Part shown: one piece after another, positions 14,592 through 16,847 of the stretch | Position numbering within the stretch: position 1 is the first letter of the stretch | Layout: each line of letters begins with the position of its first letter | Assembly (NCBI GenBank): GCA_002495235.1 | Contig: DAEG01000035.1 | Coordinates: forward strand, 1 to 16,847 | Source: Euryarchaeota archaeon UBA287 | GTDB taxonomy: Archaea > Thermoplasmatota > UBA186 > UBA287 | Length of the DNA: 16,847 nt | Reading direction: 5' to 3' | The notes under the pieces: generated by a model | Databases searched by the model: none | Told to the model about the DNA's origin: nothing | What the model saw: only the letters and a program-made list of their open reading frames with translations | Position numbers and translations under genes: made by a program

Positions 14592-15050
14592 ATGTATTCC
14601 GCAGAAGAGGTCGTGGAGCTGGCAGTAAACACGGAAAAGAACGGAAAAGCGTTTTACGAGAGCGCTGCTGATGGCGCCAAGGATAAAGAATTGAAGGACC
14701 TGTTTGGTTTCCTTGCCATACAGGAGGACTCTCACAGGAAGAGATTCGAGGCCCTCAGAGGCCGAACCGAGAAACTGATGCAACCCGCGGATGCAGAGGA
14801 AACGACGAAGTATCTAGACGCAATAGTCAGCTCTGAGTTCTTTATGGGAAGCGAAAAAGCCCTGGTGAGGGCAAAGAAAGCCGGCAGCAGGCAGGAGTTG
14901 CTGTCCTTTGCCCTGCAGTTCGAGAAAGACACCCTGCTGTTCTTCACGGAGATATCCGAGCTGTCTGAAGGCACCACAAGGGACGTCCTCGAGGAGATAA
15001 TAAAGGAAGAGAAGAGGCACGTGAGGGTGATAAGCGAGCTTATGAAGTGA
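14592..15050 (+). CDS. Rubrerythrin-like diiron protein
   Basis: 152-residue ferritin-like four-helix-bundle protein. The diiron ligands are visible as Glu15 (NTEKNGKAFYE), Glu45 and His48 (QEDSH), Glu111 (QFEKDTLLFF) and Glu140 and His143 (EEKRH). The C-terminal rubredoxin CxxC domain of full rubrerythrin is absent, so this is the short form. Family members reduce peroxide or store iron in anaerobes, using external electron donors; which role applies here is not visible. ATG14592 fits the TATA spacing; ATG14586 adds Met-His. It follows the Lrp gene on the same strand with its own promoter. Its last 11 bases overlap the end of the convergent FKBP gene, so the two mRNAs are complementary at their 3' ends. 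Confidence 0.9.
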   Translation: MYSAEEVVELAVNTEKNGKAFYESAADGAKDKELKDLFGFLAIQEDSHRKRFEALRGRTEKLMQPADAEETTKYLDAIVSSEFFMGSEKALVRAKKAGSRQELLSFALQFEKDTLLFFTEISELSEGTTRDVLEEIIKEEKRHVRVISELMK

Positions 15051-15837
15051 TCTGCTCTTCCGTTTTCTCTGGTTCTCCAGCGGTCTGCTCTGCGGCAGGC
15101 TTTTCTTCAGTCTGAGCCTCTGCCGACTGTGCTTCGGGCTGACCTTCAACAGGCTGCTCTTCTGCTTTCTTCTCCTCTGCCGTGTATTCCTCTATGAACC
15201 TGACCCTGCCTATGCCTGCGTGATCCCTGATGTCGCCGACAACCGCGAACTTGACCAGGAACCAGCGCTGATCGCTCTTGCATATCTCGGGCAGAGTGAC
15301 ATTCATGAACTCTCCATCGCGAGATATGCTGAAACCCTGGTAGCTGGGATAATACATCTCGATTATCGCCTGGACCTTCTTCTCAGGCTCTTCCACCTTT
15401 TCCAGGATCCTGAATTTGTACTTGAGCGTCTTGCCAGCGAGCGGGTCGTTAAAGTCAACGATTACCCTACCAGCCGTTGCGGTTATGACGGTGCCCCTTC
15501 TGTTCCTTATGCTTACCTCCATCCCCGGCTGCGGCTCTATCCTCTCCCTCCTGAATTCCCTTATAGAAAAAGTCTCTACGAGCTTAGGATCCCTGACGCC
15601 GTAACCCTCGCCCTCGCCAAACTCCACCTCTCGCTCCTCTCCGACATTCGCGCTGATGAGCGCATTCTCGAAACCTCTGACAAGCCTGCCAGCTCCGATT
15701 ATAACCGGCAGAGGGTTGTACCTCTGATTCTCGTTGTAGATGTCATTCTCCTTTGCCAGATCCTCATGTGTCGTGTCGAATAGCCTACCCTCTGAGTAAG
15801 CGTCATACTCGACATAGACAATATCTCCCTTCTCCAT
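15040..15837 (-). CDS. FKBP-type peptidyl-prolyl isomerase, archaeal long form
   Basis: 265-residue FKBP that speeds prolyl bond rotation and acts as a folding chaperone. Residues 1 to about 45 and 80-150 carry the FKBP core: MEKGDIVYVEYDAYSEGRLFDTT, PLPVIIGAGRLVRGFENAL, GEEREVEFGEGEGYGVRDPKL and VDFNDPLAGKTLKYKFRI, with the SlyD-like chaperone flap inserted. A second domain of about 75 residues follows, as in archaeal 26-29 kDa FKBPs. The last 43 or so residues are a Glu/Gln/Pro/Ala-rich tail, probably disordered. No signal peptide, so cytosolic. The ATG lies about 25 bases after a TATA box. An AGGTGA motif also sits about 10 bases before the ATG, so a leadered transcript is possible. It is convergent with the rubrerythrin-like gene. 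Confidence 0.93.
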   Translation of the reverse strand: MEKGDIVYVEYDAYSEGRLFDTTHEDLAKENDIYNENQRYNPLPVIIGAGRLVRGFENALISANVGEEREVEFGEGEGYGVRDPKLVETFSIREFRRERIEPQPGMEVSIRNRRGTVITATAGRVIVDFNDPLAGKTLKYKFRILEKVEEPEKKVQAIIEMYYPSYQGFSISRDGEFMNVTLPEICKSDQRWFLVKFAVVGDIRDHAGIGRVRFIEEYTAEEKKAEEQPVEGQPEAQSAEAQTEEKPAAEQTAGEPEKTEEQITS

Positions 15838-15858
15838 AGAGCGGAAATCACCTTATGT

Positions 15859-15866
15859 GTATAAAA
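15859..15866 (-). promoter_or_regulatory. TATA box of the FKBP gene
   Basis: TTTTATAC on the minus strand, centred about 25 bases before ATG15837. Confidence 0.6.
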
Positions 15867-15903
15867 GGATTATGGGCTCAACTCTACCATCTCTCATGAT
15901 GCG

Positions 15904-16392
15904 TCAGCATCTCTGTGGGAACCTCTCCTTCCTCACAGGTTCCTCGGCGGGATAGCCCATTGGTATTAGCGCTACAGGCCTGACAGGAATGCCTAACACG
16001 GAAGCCACCTCTCCCTCATCGAACCCTCCCACCCATACCGCTCCAAGACCCAGGACGGATGCGGTGAGCAGGATGTTCTCGGCCGAAACGGCCGCATCGA
16101 TCTCTGCATAGAACTTTCCACGTTCCCCAGAGCTGCCGCTCCTCTGCGGATTGGCGCAGACCACGATAATTACAGGGGCCTCTGCTATGCTTTTCTGTCC
16201 GCCAGCGGCCCTTGCCAGAGCCTCTCTGGTCTCTTTGCCCCTGACAACGACAAAATCCCTCGCCTGCAGATTGCGCGCAGATGGTGCTGAGTTTCCCGCT
16301 TCGAGGATCAGCGATATCGTACTATCATCCACGTCCTTTGGCTGAAATCTTCTCACGGACACCCTTCTGAATATGAAATCAAGTTTTTTCAT
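15904..16392 (-). CDS. Nitroreductase family protein
   Basis: 162-residue flavoprotein of the nitroreductase family, which usually binds FMN as a dimer and uses NAD(P)H to reduce nitro, quinone or other electron acceptors. The FMN-binding N-terminus is IFRRVSVRRFQPKDV, followed by GNSAPSARNLQARDFVVV. GLGAVWVGGFDEGEVASVLGIP and the C-terminal VALIPMGYPAEEP are typical of the small archaeal and anaerobe subgroup. The physiological substrate is unknown. ATG16392 is preferred over ATG16407 because the TATA box at 16414-16421 is centred 25 bases before it and transcription would begin after 16407. The SVRRF start of the family also fits. It is divergent from urocanate hydratase across about 80 bases; whether the two are functionally linked is not clear. 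Confidence 0.9.
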   Translation of the reverse strand: MKKLDFIFRRVSVRRFQPKDVDDSTISLILEAGNSAPSARNLQARDFVVVRGKETREALARAAGGQKSIAEAPVIIVVCANPQRSGSSGERGKFYAEIDAAVSAENILLTASVLGLGAVWVGGFDEGEVASVLGIPVRPVALIPMGYPAEEPVRKERFPQRC

Positions 16393-16413
16393 GCCTCTCC
16401 AGCTCATTCCACG

Positions 16414-16421
16414 CTTTAAAA
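16414..16421 (-). promoter_or_regulatory. TATA box of the nitroreductase gene
   Basis: TTTTAAAG on the minus strand, centred about 25 bases before ATG16392. Confidence 0.55.
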
Positions 16422-16445
16422 TCTTTCTTTGCGGTTGAAGAGAAG

Positions 16446-16453
16446 TTTTATCT
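16446..16453 (+). promoter_or_regulatory. TATA box of the urocanate hydratase gene
   Basis: TTTTATCT, centred about 26 bases before ATG16476. Confidence 0.55.
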
Positions 16454-16475
16454 ACTGTCTTTCAGATATGGAGCC

Positions 16476-16847
16476 ATGGAGATCAGGGCACCGAGGGGCA
16501 AGAGCATAAGCTGTAAGGGATGGAAACAGGAGGCATTTCTGAGACTCCTTATGAACAACCTGGAGAATGCCGAAAAACCAGAAGAGCTGATAGTCTATGG
16601 CGGTTCCGGCAAGGCCGCCAGAAACTGGGAATGCTTTGACGCGATAGTCAAGGCTCTGAGAGAGCTTGAGAGCGATGAAACGCTCATCGTGCAGTCCGGC
16701 AAGCCCGTGGCGGTGTTCAAAACGACCGAGTTTGGCCCGAGAGTGCTGATAGCCAACGCGAACCTTGTGCCATACTGGTCCAACTGGGATTATTTCAGGA
16801 TGCTCGAGAAGAAAGGACTCACCATGTACGGCCAGATGACCGCGGGC
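16476..16847 (+). CDS. hutU: Urocanate hydratase, N-terminal part (cut by window end)
   Basis: First 124 codons of urocanase, which adds water to urocanate to give imidazolonepropionate in histidine breakdown, using tightly bound NAD+. The family is about 550 residues, so most of the gene lies outside. Visible signatures are LMNNLENAEKPEELIVYGGSGKAARNW, with the Rossmann-like glycine run, then FDAIVKALRELESDETLIVQSGKPVAVF, RVLIANANLVPYWSNW and GLTMYGQMTAG, where the window stops. ATG16476 is the start: a TATA box lies about 26 bases upstream, and the ATG at 16468 is out of frame. AGG and ATA codons match the archaeal genes to the left. Urocanase is known in halophilic archaea and Thermoplasmata-type heterotrophs. 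The other hut genes are not in view. Confidence 0.95.
   Translation, partial: MEIRAPRGKSISCKGWKQEAFLRLLMNNLENAEKPEELIVYGGSGKAARNWECFDAIVKALRELESDETLIVQSGKPVAVFKTTEFGPRVLIANANLVPYWSNWDYFRMLEKKGLTMYGQMTAG

Noticed and set aside
1..16847. CRISPR array, insertion sequence, prophage or integron
   Set aside because: No repeated spacer-like units, transposase or integrase motifs, or terminal inverted repeats were seen. The change of genome type occurs inside a housekeeping gene, not at a mobile element.

Overview
The window reads as two genomes joined end to end. Positions 1 to about 4930 look bacterial, probably a Desulfobacterota/Deltaproteobacteria-like anaerobe: an elongator tRNA-Met, an HU protein, a -35/-10 promoter, an intrinsic terminator, lipobox and signal-peptide proteins, and xseA. 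From about 5045 to the end it looks archaeal (a euryarchaeon, possibly Thermoplasmata-like): archaeal-type prolyl-tRNA synthetase, the AsnRS-derived asparagine synthetase, DUF63 and DUF1464 proteins, a long FKBP, heavy AGG/AGA and ATA codon use, and TATA boxes about 22 to 28 bases upstream of the start codons. The lineage calls are inference. The two-domain split rests on gene content, promoter type and codon use.

Bacterial part: tRNA-Met (35-108); HU (175-447); a secreted repeat-like protein that seems to start on AUA at the HU stop codon (444-1019); a divergent thymidylate synthase-family gene (minus strand, to 1748); a metallo-beta-lactamase hydrolase overlapping a patatin-like lipoprotein (1949-3446); and xseA (minus strand), whose start lies one base after the thiC stop.

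Junction: thiC (4730-6007, minus) has an archaeal TATA box and archaeal codon use over its first ~346 codons. Its last ~75 codons have bacterial codon use and are coupled to xseA. The switch falls in or next to the most conserved stretch of ThiC, so the contig is probably chimeric within this gene, either by assembly or by real recombination.

Archaeal part: a coupled pair of a radical SAM/SPASM protein and a DUF1464 sugar-kinase-fold protein; a coupled pair of a DUF63 membrane protein and proS; a lipoprotein dipeptidyl-peptidase III (M49); asparagine synthetase divergent from an Lrp/AsnC regulator with a 16-base inverted repeat exactly between their TATA boxes; a rubrerythrin-like protein; a long FKBP; a nitroreductase; and the first 124 codons of urocanate hydratase, cut by the window end. 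M49 peptidase, urocanase and a regulated asparagine synthetase together suggest peptide and amino-acid metabolism. Nearly every archaeal transcription unit appears leaderless.
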